NCBI RefSeq assembly: GCF_030866765.1
Contig: NZ_CP133017.1
Coordinates: 2,090,001 to 2,154,000 of the forward strand
Source: Paenibacillus silvisoli
GTDB lineage: Bacteria > Bacillota > Bacilli > Paenibacillales > Paenibacillaceae
Direction of reading: 5' to 3'
Length of the DNA: 64,000 bases
The first letter of the stretch is position 1. Every line of letters begins with the position of its first letter. Shown here in pieces: positions 50,072 to 59,562 of the stretch. A model generated the notes under the pieces. It had not been told where the DNA came from, did not search any database, and worked only from the letters and a program-made list of their open reading frames with translations. The position numbers and the translations under genes are program-made.

Positions 50072-50422
50072 ATGATTTACTTATGGGCATTTCTCGTGGG
50101 CGGGGGCATATGCGTCATCGGGCAGCTGCTGTTCGACGTCGCGAAGCTGACGCCGGCGCATACGATGGCGACGCTGGTCGTAGCCGGGGCGATCGTGGAC
50201 GGGCTCGGATTTTACGATCCGCTGATCAAGTTTGCCGGCGCCGGGGCGACCGTCCCGATCACCAGCTTCGGCAACGCGCTCGTGCACGGTGCGGTAACCG
50301 AGCTGCAGAACGACGGCGCGGTCGGGATCATCACCGGTATATTCAGCATTACGAGCGCCGGTATTTCCGCTGCCATCATCTTCTCGTTTCTGGCGGCGCT
50401 GGTCGTCCGGCCGAAAGGGTAA
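50072..50422 (+). CDS. spoVAE: Stage V sporulation protein SpoVAE (SpoVAEb type)
   Basis: A 116-residue membrane protein with three or four helices, related to SpoVAC; GATVPITSFGNALVHGA and LFDVAKLTPAHTM are typical of SpoVAEb. It completes the minimal spoVAC-AD-AE set for dipicolinate transport. AAGGAAAGGGG lies upstream of the ATG. A terminator follows 42 bp later. Confidence 0.93.
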   Translation: MIYLWAFLVGGGICVIGQLLFDVAKLTPAHTMATLVVAGAIVDGLGFYDPLIKFAGAGATVPITSFGNALVHGAVTELQNDGAVGIITGIFSITSAGISAAIIFSFLAALVVRPKG

Positions 50423-50464
50423 TAGAGCGGTATATGGATAATAGTGTAAAATCATTCGTCGAAG

Positions 50465-50498
50465 TTGGAGATCCCTGTGGGATTCTCCAATTTTTTTT
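50465..50498 (+). terminator. Rho-independent terminator after spoVAE
   Basis: TTGGAGATCCC and GGGATTCTCCAA pair with one extra base, across a TGT loop, then eight T. Confidence 0.92.
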
Positions 50499-50591
50499 GG
50501 CGTTCTAATGCTATACGCGTAGTTGTATTTTTTGTAAAATAATAGAATCAGCACTCTTATCCAACTACCTTTTCATCCGGGAGGAATTGCC

Positions 50592-51548
50592 ATGGACAAT
50601 CGCACAGCTGAATATCGCGTAATCAAGGAAATCAGACGGAATTTGGGGAGCTGTATTCTGGGCAAAGAAACCGAGATCGAGCGCTTGCTCACCGCGCTGC
50701 TGGCCGGCGGACACGTGCTCATCGAGGACGTTCCGGGTACGGGCAAGACGCAGCTCGTGAAAGCGCTCGCGCGTTCGATCGGCGGCCAATTCCGCCGTAT
50801 ACAGTGCAATCCGGACTTGCTTCCGACCGACATAACCGGCGTCGCCATTTATCATCCGAAGAACGAGACGTTCATGTTCCGGCCGGGTCCGGTCATGGCG
50901 AACCTGCTGCTTGTCGACGAGATCAACCGGGCGACGACCAAGACCCAATCGGCGCTGCTGGAAGCGATGGAGGAGCATCATGTCACGGTCGACGGCGATT
51001 CCCACGAGCTTCCGGTGCCGTTCACGCTGATCGCCACGCAGAACCCGATCGAGTTCGACGGCACGTATACGCTGCCGGAAGCGCAGCTGGACCGGTTCAT
51101 GATGAAGCTGTCGTTAGGCTACCCGGATGCGGCGACGGAACGGCAAATGATTATTTCGCCGAACGCATCTTCGCCGGCCGACCAGCTGGAGCCCGTCGTA
51201 ACCGTCGAGCAAATCGCGGTCATGATGGAAGCGGTCAAGCGCGTCCATCTGGACGAAGCGGTTGCGGATTACATTGTCCGGATCGTCCGCGGCACGCGCG
51301 CGCACAGCGGCGTTATGCTCGGCGCCAGCCCCCGTGCGGCGATTTCGCTTACGGCTGCCGCAAAGGCCAACGCTTATCTGCAAGAGCGCGACTATGTCAT
51401 TCCGGATGACGTGAAGCTGCTGGCGTCCATCGTGCTGGCCCACCGGATCATTCTTCATACCGAATCGCGGATGAACGGGCTTTCCGCGGAGGATGTCATT
51501 CAAACGGTGATTCGCGAAACGAACGTACCTGTCCGAATGGAGCGTTAA
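50592..51548 (+). CDS. MoxR-family AAA+ ATPase
   Basis: A 318-residue MoxR ATPase. Walker A is GTGKT (DVPGTGKTQLVKA, about residue 50), Walker B is LLLVDEINRA (about residue 108), and sensor 1 is ATQNPIEF. MoxR proteins act as chaperones for partner proteins. It forms a three-gene operon with a DUF58 protein and a transglutaminase-like protein, a widespread arrangement. GGGAGG lies 8 bp before the ATG. The cellular role of the operon is not known. Confidence 0.93.
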   Translation: MDNRTAEYRVIKEIRRNLGSCILGKETEIERLLTALLAGGHVLIEDVPGTGKTQLVKALARSIGGQFRRIQCNPDLLPTDITGVAIYHPKNETFMFRPGPVMANLLLVDEINRATTKTQSALLEAMEEHHVTVDGDSHELPVPFTLIATQNPIEFDGTYTLPEAQLDRFMMKLSLGYPDAATERQMIISPNASSPADQLEPVVTVEQIAVMMEAVKRVHLDEAVADYIVRIVRGTRAHSGVMLGASPRAAISLTAAAKANAYLQERDYVIPDDVKLLASIVLAHRIILHTESRMNGLSAEDVIQTVIRETNVPVRMER

Positions 51549-52795
51549 TGCTTATGCTGACGGCTAAAGCGACAATGTTCCGATGGCGGTTGATTGGCCT
51601 TGTCTATATAAGTTCGCTCTTATTCGTCCTTTTCCAAGGCGGCAAAACGTCGTTCATGCTGTTCTGTATTTTCAACGTGCTCTTGATTTACTTGGTATTC
51701 GGCAGATGGAGCGGCATCGCGGACGTGACGGGCGACCGGCGGCTGCAGAACGGCACGAGCACGACCGCCGAGCAGTCGCTCTCCGCCGGAACGAGGCTTG
51801 AAGTGAACCTGTCCATGCAAATCCCGGGCTTTTGGCCGATTCCATATGTGCTTGTCCGAGACCGGCTCGCGAGCAACAACGGAAACGTGATCCCGTTCGA
51901 AGCGTCCTTCGTGCCGAATTACCGCAGAAGCGGGAATGTCCACTATTTAACGCCTCCGCTCGAGCGGGGCGTGTACAAGTTCGAATCGACGGAGTGCTCG
52001 ACGCGGGATATATTCGGCTTGTTCGAGCATAAGGGCTCCTTCGAATCGTCCGAGCCGTTCACGGTATATCCCCGGATGGTCGCGATCCGGCAGTGGAAGC
52101 AGCTGAAGCGCGGGGCCAAAGGTCCTTATTCGACTTCGGCGTCGCGGCTGTCGGCGAAAGAAACGACCCAGATCAACGGCGTGCGCGAATATATTTACGG
52201 CGACCGCCTTTCCCGGATCCACTGGAACGCCACGGCGAAAACCGGGCAGTGGAAATCGAAGGAATTCGAGCGCGAGTCGCTGCCGAAAACGGTCGTCATG
52301 CTGGACCGGTATGCCGGCGCGTACGACAACAGGGATCAATTCGAGCTCGCGGTGTCGGCTGCGGCGTCGCTGCTCGAATTCGGCTTCCGCCGCGCGACGG
52401 CGATCGGCCTGATCTCCGTCGGCGCGAAGAGCGAGGGCTTCTCGCCGAAAGCGGCCGGCGATCAGCGCGATCTGGTGATGAACCACCTCGTCCGCGTGCA
52501 AGCGGATGGCGATCAGCCGCTTTACAGAGCCATTAGACAGTCCTCGAATCTGGCATCGGCCGGCTCCTTCGTCGTCATCGTCAGTCCGCAGGTCGGCGAA
52601 GAGACGGTTCGCGCCATGGAATGGCTGAACCGCTCCGGCGTCGTGCCGGTTCTGATCCACTTGAAGAGGAAAGCTTTCGTTGCCGATTTACGCGGAAACG
52701 AATGGCTGAGGCTGCTGCAAAAAAGCGGCTTCGCCGTCCATACGATCAGCGCGCTGCAGGAACTGCCCGACGCGCTCGAAGGAGGTCTCGGCTAA
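51548..52795 (+). CDS. DUF58 membrane protein
   Basis: A 415-residue protein with two N-terminal helices (about residues 13-55) and the DUF58 motif region near IYGDRLSRIHWNATAKTG (about 216-233), seen as DRLSRIHW; a von Willebrand A-like domain follows (about 250-410). It overlaps the MoxR stop by one base (TAATG). DUF58 proteins are usual MoxR partners. It is followed one base later by the transglutaminase gene. Confidence 0.9.
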   Translation: MLMLTAKATMFRWRLIGLVYISSLLFVLFQGGKTSFMLFCIFNVLLIYLVFGRWSGIADVTGDRRLQNGTSTTAEQSLSAGTRLEVNLSMQIPGFWPIPYVLVRDRLASNNGNVIPFEASFVPNYRRSGNVHYLTPPLERGVYKFESTECSTRDIFGLFEHKGSFESSEPFTVYPRMVAIRQWKQLKRGAKGPYSTSASRLSAKETTQINGVREYIYGDRLSRIHWNATAKTGQWKSKEFERESLPKTVVMLDRYAGAYDNRDQFELAVSAAASLLEFGFRRATAIGLISVGAKSEGFSPKAAGDQRDLVMNHLVRVQADGDQPLYRAIRQSSNLASAGSFVVIVSPQVGEETVRAMEWLNRSGVVPVLIHLKRKAFVADLRGNEWLRLLQKSGFAVHTISALQELPDALEGGLG

Positions 52796-52796
52796 G

Positions 52797-55028
52797 ATGA
52801 GAACCTTCAACCGCGCGGCGATCAAATGGTTTTCCGCAGACGCATACCGCAAGCTGTCGGCTGTCTTCTCGGCGCTCATCGTGTATCAATGGGTGCGCTG
52901 CCTCGGCGACTACTGGTGGGAAGAGACGTTTACGATCGTAAACGGCATCCTGTTTGCCGCCGTAGCCGCAAACTTGCTCATTCCGTCGAAGCTGCTGTCA
53001 GGCACCGTGCAGTTAGTGACGCTGGTCGGACTGAATGCCGCTTACTCCGGTTACACGTGGGTCGCTTATGAAGGCGATAAGCTGTCGGCCGCACAGTGGC
53101 TGGATTGGCTGCATGCCCAGTACAGTCAGCTGACGCCTTTTATCTGGATCAGTCTTGGCGTGTGGGCTGTCTTTCATAGCATCGTGCTTCTCAGGCATCG
53201 GCGCGCCTATATGATGCTCGCCGTCGCGCTTGCGATTCTGTCGCTGGCGGCGGCTGACTCGCTCTTCACGCCGATCCATCTGTGGGATGAAATCGCTTGG
53301 CTCGTGTTTATCGGCCTCGGCTGGCTCGTCGCAAGCCATTTCTCGCGCTTTAAGGAGCGGCATCCGGAGAACTGGGCGCATCTGCTCGAATATCCGCTCA
53401 GCCTGTTTCTGCCGATGCTTCTGATCATCACGCTCGTCATGGGCGCCGGACTGTTCGTACCGGCCGTGCGGCCGGTGCTGACCGACCCGTATACGGCATG
53501 GAAGGAAGCGCGCGGCGAGTCGATTCCGAATCTTGTCGGGGACAAGGCCATTACGGTGGCCGCGACGAAGAGCACCGCGTCGGGGCAGTCGGGCTACAGC
53601 CGCGACGACAACATGCTCGGCGGAGGCTTCGAATTCGACTATACGCCGGTCATGACCGTGACGACGACGAAGAAAAGCTACTGGCGCGGCGAAACCAAAG
53701 CGCTCTATAACGGTAACGGTTGGGAAGAGTCGGCGCAGGAGAAGAAGGAGAAGGCGCAGGGAGAGGTGACCAGCAAGGTTCCGTTTCAATCGAGAGGCGT
53801 TGCGGAAACGACGAAGACGGAGCAAGTCGACCAGTCGATTACGATGCTGCGCGACGATAAGTTCCCGGTCTTGTTCGGCGCCGGACCGATCTCCACCGTG
53901 CTCACGGTAAACGGCAAGCCGACGCTTCCTGATTTGGATTGGCTGCCGTCTTCCTGGGAGCTTCGGCTCCAGAAAAGCTCCTCCGATTATCCGGAGAACT
54001 ATACGCTGATATCCCAGGTGCCGATACTGGACGAGGCGGCGCTGCGCGGCGGAGCGGCCGTTACGGCTAGCGCGGACATCGATCCGATGTATCTCCAGGT
54101 ACCGGAAACGCTGCCGGAGCGGGTTAAGACGCTGGCGAAAAATATTACGTCCAAATCCGATACGCCGTACGACAAAGTCAATGCACTCATTTCCTATTTA
54201 CAGCTTACGTTTGAGTATACGAATACGCCGGATACGTCAAAGCGCATCAGCGAAGACTTCGTTGATTCTTTCCTGTTCGAGGTGCGCGAAGGGTACTGCG
54301 ACTATTTCTCGACCTCGCTTGCGGTCATGGCGAGAACGCTCGGCATCCCGACCCGCTGGGTTAAAGGGTATTCGCCGGGCTCGAAGCCCGTCGATCCGGA
54401 TTTCGAGCGGCTTCGCGGCATGGTGACCCCGGAAGAGGCGTCGGCGGAAGAAGCCGGCACCTATACGGTTCGCAACGCGGATGCGCACTCATGGGTCGAG
54501 GTGTATTTCAACGGTTACGGCTGGCTTCCTTTCGAGCCGACGTCCGGGTTTGCCTACCCGTACGCGCTGCCGAAGGATGCGCCGGAACCTGAGACGGAGC
54601 CAGACCTGGCCGTCGAAACGGATGATGTTACGGCTCCGGCTGAGGATAACGGCTTCCAAGCTCAGCCTTGGATGTTCTGGACGGCTGCTTCCGTATTGGC
54701 CGCCATCCTCGGCGCTCTGAGCTACCGCCCGCTGCTTCGGCGGTTCGCGCGTTACGGCGGCGGCTCCGCTACCGTTAATGAGCGCATCGTTAAGGATACG
54801 AATCGTTTGATCAGGTACTGCCGCAAAAAAGGGCTTGATTATAACGAGTACGAGACCGTCAGGGAAACGATGTCGCGCTGGTCGGGCAGACTTTCTTCGC
54901 TGCAGCCGCAATTCCGCGAGGTGCAGGTGGCGTTCGAGCAGGCGATGTACAGCAGCAAGGCGATGACGCGGGAGGACGCGGATCGGTTGGCGCTGACGAT
55001 GAAACATATTCGGGAACACTTGGGATAA
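52797..55028 (+). CDS. Transglutaminase-like membrane protein, TgpA type
   Basis: A 743-residue protein. Six or so N-terminal helices (about 15-225) precede a large extracytoplasmic region with the transglutaminase core: Cys501 in EGYCDYFS and His564 in DAHSWVEVYF. A C-terminal helix (about 622-645) and a DUF4129 domain (about 660-740) follow. It is the third gene of the MoxR-DUF58 operon. The reaction is unproven; a peptidase or crosslinking action on the cell envelope is possible. Confidence 0.9.
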   Translation: MRTFNRAAIKWFSADAYRKLSAVFSALIVYQWVRCLGDYWWEETFTIVNGILFAAVAANLLIPSKLLSGTVQLVTLVGLNAAYSGYTWVAYEGDKLSAAQWLDWLHAQYSQLTPFIWISLGVWAVFHSIVLLRHRRAYMMLAVALAILSLAAADSLFTPIHLWDEIAWLVFIGLGWLVASHFSRFKERHPENWAHLLEYPLSLFLPMLLIITLVMGAGLFVPAVRPVLTDPYTAWKEARGESIPNLVGDKAITVAATKSTASGQSGYSRDDNMLGGGFEFDYTPVMTVTTTKKSYWRGETKALYNGNGWEESAQEKKEKAQGEVTSKVPFQSRGVAETTKTEQVDQSITMLRDDKFPVLFGAGPISTVLTVNGKPTLPDLDWLPSSWELRLQKSSSDYPENYTLISQVPILDEAALRGGAAVTASADIDPMYLQVPETLPERVKTLAKNITSKSDTPYDKVNALISYLQLTFEYTNTPDTSKRISEDFVDSFLFEVREGYCDYFSTSLAVMARTLGIPTRWVKGYSPGSKPVDPDFERLRGMVTPEEASAEEAGTYTVRNADAHSWVEVYFNGYGWLPFEPTSGFAYPYALPKDAPEPETEPDLAVETDDVTAPAEDNGFQAQPWMFWTAASVLAAILGALSYRPLLRRFARYGGGSATVNERIVKDTNRLIRYCRKKGLDYNEYETVRETMSRWSGRLSSLQPQFREVQVAFEQAMYSSKAMTREDADRLALTMKHIREHLG

Positions 55029-55036
55029 ACAGCCGG

Positions 55037-55078
55037 AAAGCCGGGGAAGATGCGGGCAGCGTCTTTCCCGGCTTTTTT
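55037..55078 (+). terminator. Rho-independent terminator after transglutaminase gene
   Basis: AAAGCCGGGGAAGA pairs with TCTTTCCCGGCTTT (near perfect) across about 12 nt, then six T. Confidence 0.92.
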
Positions 55079-55140
55079 GCAACAAATTCACTAATTATGG
55101 TATAGTTTGCGTGATAGCGATAAGCAGGGGAGTCGAAACT

Positions 55141-55674
55141 ATGTTTGAACGGCTGTTGCCGCACATGCGCGTCAATACCATATACGATATCAATATGCGC
55201 AAGTTGAAAGAGCAAGGGATACGGGGCATCATAACCGATCTGGATAATACATTAGTCGGCGCGAAGGTGCCGCTCGCTACGCCGGAGCTTGTTCAATGGC
55301 TCGACGATGTGCGGGATAATCTCGGCTTTAAGGTTGTCATCGTATCGAACAATAACCGGGGCAGGGTCGGGAAGTTTGCGGATCCGCTTAATATCCCGTT
55401 CGTTCACGCCGCGCGCAAACCGGCGGGCCGCGCTTTTACGCGCGCCTTGAACGAGCTGGGATTGTCCGCGGAGCAGACGGCCGTCATCGGCGATCAAATG
55501 ATGACGGATGTGCTTGGGGGGAGAAGGATGGGCTTGTTTACAATTCTCGTACGGCCGATCGCTCCGAACGACGAGGGCATCATGACCAAGTTCAACCGGT
55601 TTCTGGAGAAGATTGCCCTGTCCCGATTGCGGAAGAAAGGGCTGTGGCCCGAGGAGGAACGACGACAACCATGA
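55141..55674 (+). CDS. yqeG: YqeG-family HAD phosphatase
   Basis: A 177-residue HAD superfamily phosphatase. DLDNTLVG (about residue 34) is motif I with the nucleophile Asp, VSNN is motif II and GDQMMTDVLGG is motif IV. The family is IIIA (YqeG). ATG at 55141 has CAGGGGAG 11 bp upstream; the frame continues to 55111 without support. It starts the conserved cluster with yqeH, aroE, yhbY, nadD, yqeK and rsfS, tied to ribosome assembly and metabolism. Its substrate is unknown in the family. Confidence 0.93.
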   Translation: MFERLLPHMRVNTIYDINMRKLKEQGIRGIITDLDNTLVGAKVPLATPELVQWLDDVRDNLGFKVVIVSNNNRGRVGKFADPLNIPFVHAARKPAGRAFTRALNELGLSAEQTAVIGDQMMTDVLGGRRMGLFTILVRPIAPNDEGIMTKFNRFLEKIALSRLRKKGLWPEEERRQP

Positions 55675-56786
55675 GTTACTTAGACAAAGACGCTTGCGCC
55701 GGATGCGGCGTCAAGCTGCAAACCGAGAGCACCGAGAAGCCGGGCTATATCCCGCAGGCGGCGCTTGCGAAGGAGCCGGCGATCTGCCAGCGCTGCTTCC
55801 GGATCAAAAACTATAATGAAGCTTCGTCCGTAGCCGTCGATCAGGACGACTTTTTGAAGCTGCTCAGCAGCATTGCCAATACGCAAAGCCTTGTCGTACA
55901 TATCGTCGATTTGTTCGATTTCGAGGGCAGCTTGATCTCGGGCCTGCAGCGGTTTGTAGGGAACAATCCGGTGCTGCTCGTCGTAAACAAGATCGATTTG
56001 CTGCCGAAGGCCATCAACCCGAACCGGGTGCTGAATTGGGTGCAGAAGCAAACGAAGGCGCAGGGCCTGAAGGTGGTCGACGTCGTGCTTTGTTCGGCGA
56101 AGAGGAACATCGGGTTCGATCGCGTCATCGAATCGATCGGCACGCATCGCGGCAAACGCGACGTGTACGTCGTTGGCGCGACCAACGTCGGAAAGTCGAC
56201 GCTCATTAACCGTCTCATTCACGATTACAGCGACCTGGAGCGCGAGCTGACGACGTCCCGCTATCCGGGAACGACGCTCGATGCGGTGCATATACCGCTG
56301 GATGACGGAAATGAAATTATCGATACGCCGGGCATCGTATACGCGCACCGGATGACGGAAATCGTGCCGCGCGAGGTGTTGGGCGCGCTGCTGCCGGATA
56401 AGCCGATCAAGCAGCTCGTGTATCAGCTGAACGCGGGGCAGACGCTGTTCATCGGCGCGCTGGCCCGGTTTGATTTTATTGAAGGGGATCGCCAGTCGTT
56501 CTCGTTCTACGTGTCGAACGCGCTTCAAGTGCATCGCACGAAGCTCGAAAAGGCCGATGAGCTGTTCGAGAACCATAAAGGCGAGATGCTGGCGCCGCCG
56601 ACGAAAGCGCAGCTTGAAGACATGCCGCCTTGGACGCGCCACCGGATGACGATCCGCCGCAATACCGATACGGATATTTTCATCTCCGGCTTAGGCTGGA
56701 TTCATGTGAACGGCAGCAGCGGCGCGCTGATCGACGTGTTTGCGCCGAAGGGGATTCGGGTGCTGCAGCGCGACGCGCTGATTTAG
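55671..56786 (+). CDS. yqeH: Ribosome assembly GTPase YqeH (circularly permuted)
   Basis: A 371-residue GTPase needed for small-subunit assembly. An N-terminal zinc finger (C-x2-C at CAGCG, later CQRCF) is followed by a circularly permuted GTPase: G4 NKIDLLP (about 113) comes before G1 GATNVGKST (about 170) and G3 DTPGIV (about 220). A C-terminal domain binds RNA or protein. ATG at 55671 with GAGGAGG upstream overlaps the yqeG stop by 4 bp. The frame open to 55644 is not used. Confidence 0.95.
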   Translation: MSYLDKDACAGCGVKLQTESTEKPGYIPQAALAKEPAICQRCFRIKNYNEASSVAVDQDDFLKLLSSIANTQSLVVHIVDLFDFEGSLISGLQRFVGNNPVLLVVNKIDLLPKAINPNRVLNWVQKQTKAQGLKVVDVVLCSAKRNIGFDRVIESIGTHRGKRDVYVVGATNVGKSTLINRLIHDYSDLERELTTSRYPGTTLDAVHIPLDDGNEIIDTPGIVYAHRMTEIVPREVLGALLPDKPIKQLVYQLNAGQTLFIGALARFDFIEGDRQSFSFYVSNALQVHRTKLEKADELFENHKGEMLAPPTKAQLEDMPPWTRHRMTIRRNTDTDIFISGLGWIHVNGSSGALIDVFAPKGIRVLQRDALI

Positions 56787-56858
56787 CTTGGATAACGGGC
56801 CGATGGGGACGCGGCTGCTGCCGTGTTTCTTGGCTGACTTGGGGAGAGTGGACAGAGG

Positions 56859-57716
56859 ATGGGCAACGCGGTTGACAGCCATACCGTGCTATTCAGCGTG
56901 ATCGGAGATCCGATCCGCCATTCCAAATCGCCGATCATGATGAACCGCGCGTTCCGCGAAACCGGCATCAACGGCATTTATACCGCTTTTCATATTACGG
57001 CCGATAAGCTCGGCGATTTCGTGGCAGGCGTGAGAGCGATGGGCATTCGCGGCGTAAACGTGACGATTCCCCACAAGCTGGACATCATGCCGCTGCTCGA
57101 CGAGATCGACGAGAGCGCGCAAGTGATCGGCGCCGTGAATACGATCGTGAACACGGACGGACGACTGACAGGCTACAATACCGACGGCATCGGCTACGTG
57201 CGATCGCTTAAGGAGGAAGTCCAGCAGGACTTGTCCGGCGCGAACGTGCTCATCATCGGAGCCGGCGGCGCGACGCGAGGCATTCTGTATGCGCTCGCCC
57301 GCGAAGGCGTAGCGTCGATTACGATTTTCAACCGCACCGTGGCCCGGGCCGAGGAGCTTGCCGATGCGTTCAAAGGGCATGTCCCTGCGATCCGTGCCAT
57401 CGGACAGGACGAACTGCGCGACGCATGCGGATCCAATGACATCATTATTAATACAACCTCGCTCGGCATGTATCCGAACGTCGATGGTACTCCGGTGGAC
57501 AGCGCTTGGCTGAAGCCGGGAGCCGTTGCGAGCGATTTGATTTACAACCCGCTGACGACGAAATTTCTCGCGGAAGCGAAGGAACGGGGCTGCCGCATAC
57601 ACGGCGGACTCGGCATGTTTATTTATCAAGGCGCGTACGCCTTTGAATATTGGACCGGCCGGCCGGCTCCGGTTGCCGCGATGCGGGAAACGGTGCTGGA
57701 TGCGCTGAACAGTTAA
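56859..57716 (+). CDS. aroE: Shikimate dehydrogenase
   Basis: A 285-residue NADP-dependent shikimate dehydrogenase. Shikimate contacts SKSP (22-25) and catalytic Lys73 (TIPHKLD) with Asp109 (YNTDGIGY) are in place; GAGGATRGI is the cofactor loop and NRT-x3-RAEELA binds NADP phosphate. It starts at ATG with GGGGAGAG in the upstream region. It sits in its standard position between yqeH and yhbY. Confidence 0.95.
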   Translation: MGNAVDSHTVLFSVIGDPIRHSKSPIMMNRAFRETGINGIYTAFHITADKLGDFVAGVRAMGIRGVNVTIPHKLDIMPLLDEIDESAQVIGAVNTIVNTDGRLTGYNTDGIGYVRSLKEEVQQDLSGANVLIIGAGGATRGILYALAREGVASITIFNRTVARAEELADAFKGHVPAIRAIGQDELRDACGSNDIIINTTSLGMYPNVDGTPVDSAWLKPGAVASDLIYNPLTTKFLAEAKERGCRIHGGLGMFIYQGAYAFEYWTGRPAPVAAMRETVLDALNS

Positions 57717-57739
57717 TTTGACGAGAGAAGGAATCACAC

Positions 57740-58030
57740 ATGCTAACAGGTAAACAAAAACGCCATCTGCGCTCGCTCGCGCACCATTTGCAGCCGATTT
57801 TTCAAGTGGGCAAAGGCGGTACGAACGATCATCTCGTTCGGCACATCGAAGAAGCGATCGAAGTACGCGAGCTGATCAAGGTGTCCGTGCTGAACAACTG
57901 CTTGGACGATCCGAAGGAAGTCGGCGAATGGATTGCCGAAGAATCGGGCGCCGAGCTCGTGCAAGTCATCGGCAAAACGATCGTACTGTATAAAGAATCG
58001 AAGGATCATAAAACGATCGAGCTTCCGTAA
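57740..58030 (+). CDS. yhbY: CRM-domain RNA-binding protein YhbY/YqeI
   Basis: A 96-residue single CRM-domain protein. LTGKQKRHLRSLAHHLQPIFQVGKGG, in short KQKRHLR and QVGKGG, marks the RNA-binding surface; the GxxG loop is VGKGG. Members bind the large ribosomal subunit precursor. It lies 24 bp after aroE and 33 bp before nadD. Confidence 0.93.
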   Translation: MLTGKQKRHLRSLAHHLQPIFQVGKGGTNDHLVRHIEEAIEVRELIKVSVLNNCLDDPKEVGEWIAEESGAELVQVIGKTIVLYKESKDHKTIELP

Positions 58031-58062
58031 GGAAGAGCGCGAAGCGGAGGAAACGTAGACGC

Positions 58063-58656
58063 ATGATAAAAGTGGGTTTTATGGGCGGCACGTTCGACCC
58101 CATTCATATCGGCCATATGCTCGCAGCCGAAACGGCGCGCGAAGCATGCGGCCTTGACGAGGTTTGGTTCATCCCGGCGGGACAGCCGCCTCTCAAGGAG
58201 AGCGGGCCGGTAGCCGACGGGCAGACGCGGCTTGAGATGGTGTACCGCGCCGTCGACTTCCAGCCGCATTTCCGCGCCATGGACATCGAGCTGGACAGCG
58301 ACGGCAAGAGCTTTACGATCAACACGATCAAAGCGCTTCAGGAGCAGTATCCGGGCCGGGAGTTCAGCATCATTATCGGAACGGACCGCGTGAACGATTT
58401 GCCGAAGTGGCATCAAATCGAGGAGCTGGCCGGCATGGTGCGGTTTATCGGCATGAGGCGCGGCGGCCAGGATATGGAAGTCGACAGCCTGCCTGCCTTT
58501 CTGCAAGATCGGCTGACGGTCGTCGATATGCCTCAGATCAAGCTGTCTTCCACCGATATTCGCGACCGTTTGGCGCAGGGGCGCTCCATCCGCTTCTTGG
58601 TGCCGGATAAGGTCTATTCGTTTATTACAAGGAATGGTCTCTATGCATCGCGATGA
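58063..58656 (+). CDS. nadD: Nicotinate-nucleotide adenylyltransferase
   Basis: A 197-residue NAD biosynthesis enzyme that joins ATP and nicotinate mononucleotide. The nucleotidyltransferase motif GGTFDPIHIGH (residues 7-17) and the C-terminal STDIRDRL are intact. AAGCGGAGGAAA is the ribosome-binding site. Its 3' end overlaps yqeK by 14 bp. Confidence 0.95.
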   Translation: MIKVGFMGGTFDPIHIGHMLAAETAREACGLDEVWFIPAGQPPLKESGPVADGQTRLEMVYRAVDFQPHFRAMDIELDSDGKSFTINTIKALQEQYPGREFSIIIGTDRVNDLPKWHQIEELAGMVRFIGMRRGGQDMEVDSLPAFLQDRLTVVDMPQIKLSSTDIRDRLAQGRSIRFLVPDKVYSFITRNGLYASR

Positions 58657-59218
58657 GATGATGGCAAAAGTCAAAGCCGAGATGCCGGAGCGACGATGGA
58701 CGCATACGCTCGGCGTCATGGAGACCGCCGTTATACTTGCCGGAAGGTTCGGCGCGGACGCGGAGAAAGCGGATCGGGCTTCGATTCTGCACGACGTCGC
58801 GAAGTATTGGCCGACCTCGCGCATGGAAGCGATCATCCGGGAGGAAGGGCTGCCGGGCGACCTGCTGTCGTATGACAAAGAGCTGTGGCATGCTCCGGTC
58901 GGCGCGTTCGTCGCCGAGCGCGATTTTGGCGTCGATGACGTTGAAATTCTGGATGCGATCCGGTACCACACCTCCGGCCGCGAACGGATGACGCTCATGG
59001 ATAAAGTCGTCTGCCTGGCCGATTATATGGAGCCCGGACGCGATTTTCCCGGGGTACAGCAAATCCGGGCATTAGCCGAGCGCGACTTGGACAAGGCGCT
59101 GCTCGCGGGCTTCGATTCTACGATTTCCTACTTGCTGCAGCAGGGTAAACGGATTTATCCGCTAACGATTGCGGCACGCAACGATTTACTACTTACCATA
59201 CGGGAGGCTGAGCTATGA
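58643..59218 (+). CDS. yqeK: HD-domain phosphohydrolase YqeK
   Basis: A 191-residue HD phosphohydrolase; family members split diadenosine tetraphosphate symmetrically. Histidines in RWTHTLGV and the HD pair in ILHDVAKY are present, with a later HT/D set (YHTSGRE; CLADYMEPG). ATG at 58643 has ACAAGG 10 bp upstream; an earlier ATG at 58634 is possible. It overlaps both nadD and rsfS (ATGA). Confidence 0.93.
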   Translation: MHRDEMMAKVKAEMPERRWTHTLGVMETAVILAGRFGADAEKADRASILHDVAKYWPTSRMEAIIREEGLPGDLLSYDKELWHAPVGAFVAERDFGVDDVEILDAIRYHTSGRERMTLMDKVVCLADYMEPGRDFPGVQQIRALAERDLDKALLAGFDSTISYLLQQGKRIYPLTIAARNDLLLTIREAEL

Positions 59219-59562
59219 CAGTAACATCCGAGGAACTGCTTCAACTTGTAGTGAAAGCTGCTGACGATAAAAAAGCGCATAACGTGGTCGCGCTCGATTT
59301 GAAAAACATTTCGCTCGTTGCGGACTATTTCGTCATCTGTCACGGGAATTCCGATACGCAGGTGCAGGCGATCACGACCGAAATCCGCAAGCAGGCGGAA
59401 ATGAGCGGCGCGCGGGTCCGCGGCATCGAAGGCGCGGATACGGGAAGATGGGTGCTGGTCGATATCGGCGATGTCGTCGTGCATGTTTTCCATCGCGAAG
59501 AACGCGAGTACTATAACATCGAACGTCTGTGGTCCGACGCGAAGGTCGTGGAGTTCGCATGA
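59215..59562 (+). CDS. rsfS: Ribosome silencing factor RsfS
   Basis: A 115-residue RsfS/DUF143 protein that binds ribosomal protein L14 and blocks subunit joining in starvation. DYFVICHGNSDTQVQAI and WVLVDIGDVVVHVFH are signature segments. ATG overlaps the yqeK stop by 4 bp, and its stop overlaps the next gene. Confidence 0.95.
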   Translation: MTVTSEELLQLVVKAADDKKAHNVVALDLKNISLVADYFVICHGNSDTQVQAITTEIRKQAEMSGARVRGIEGADTGRWVLVDIGDVVVHVFHREEREYYNIERLWSDAKVVEFA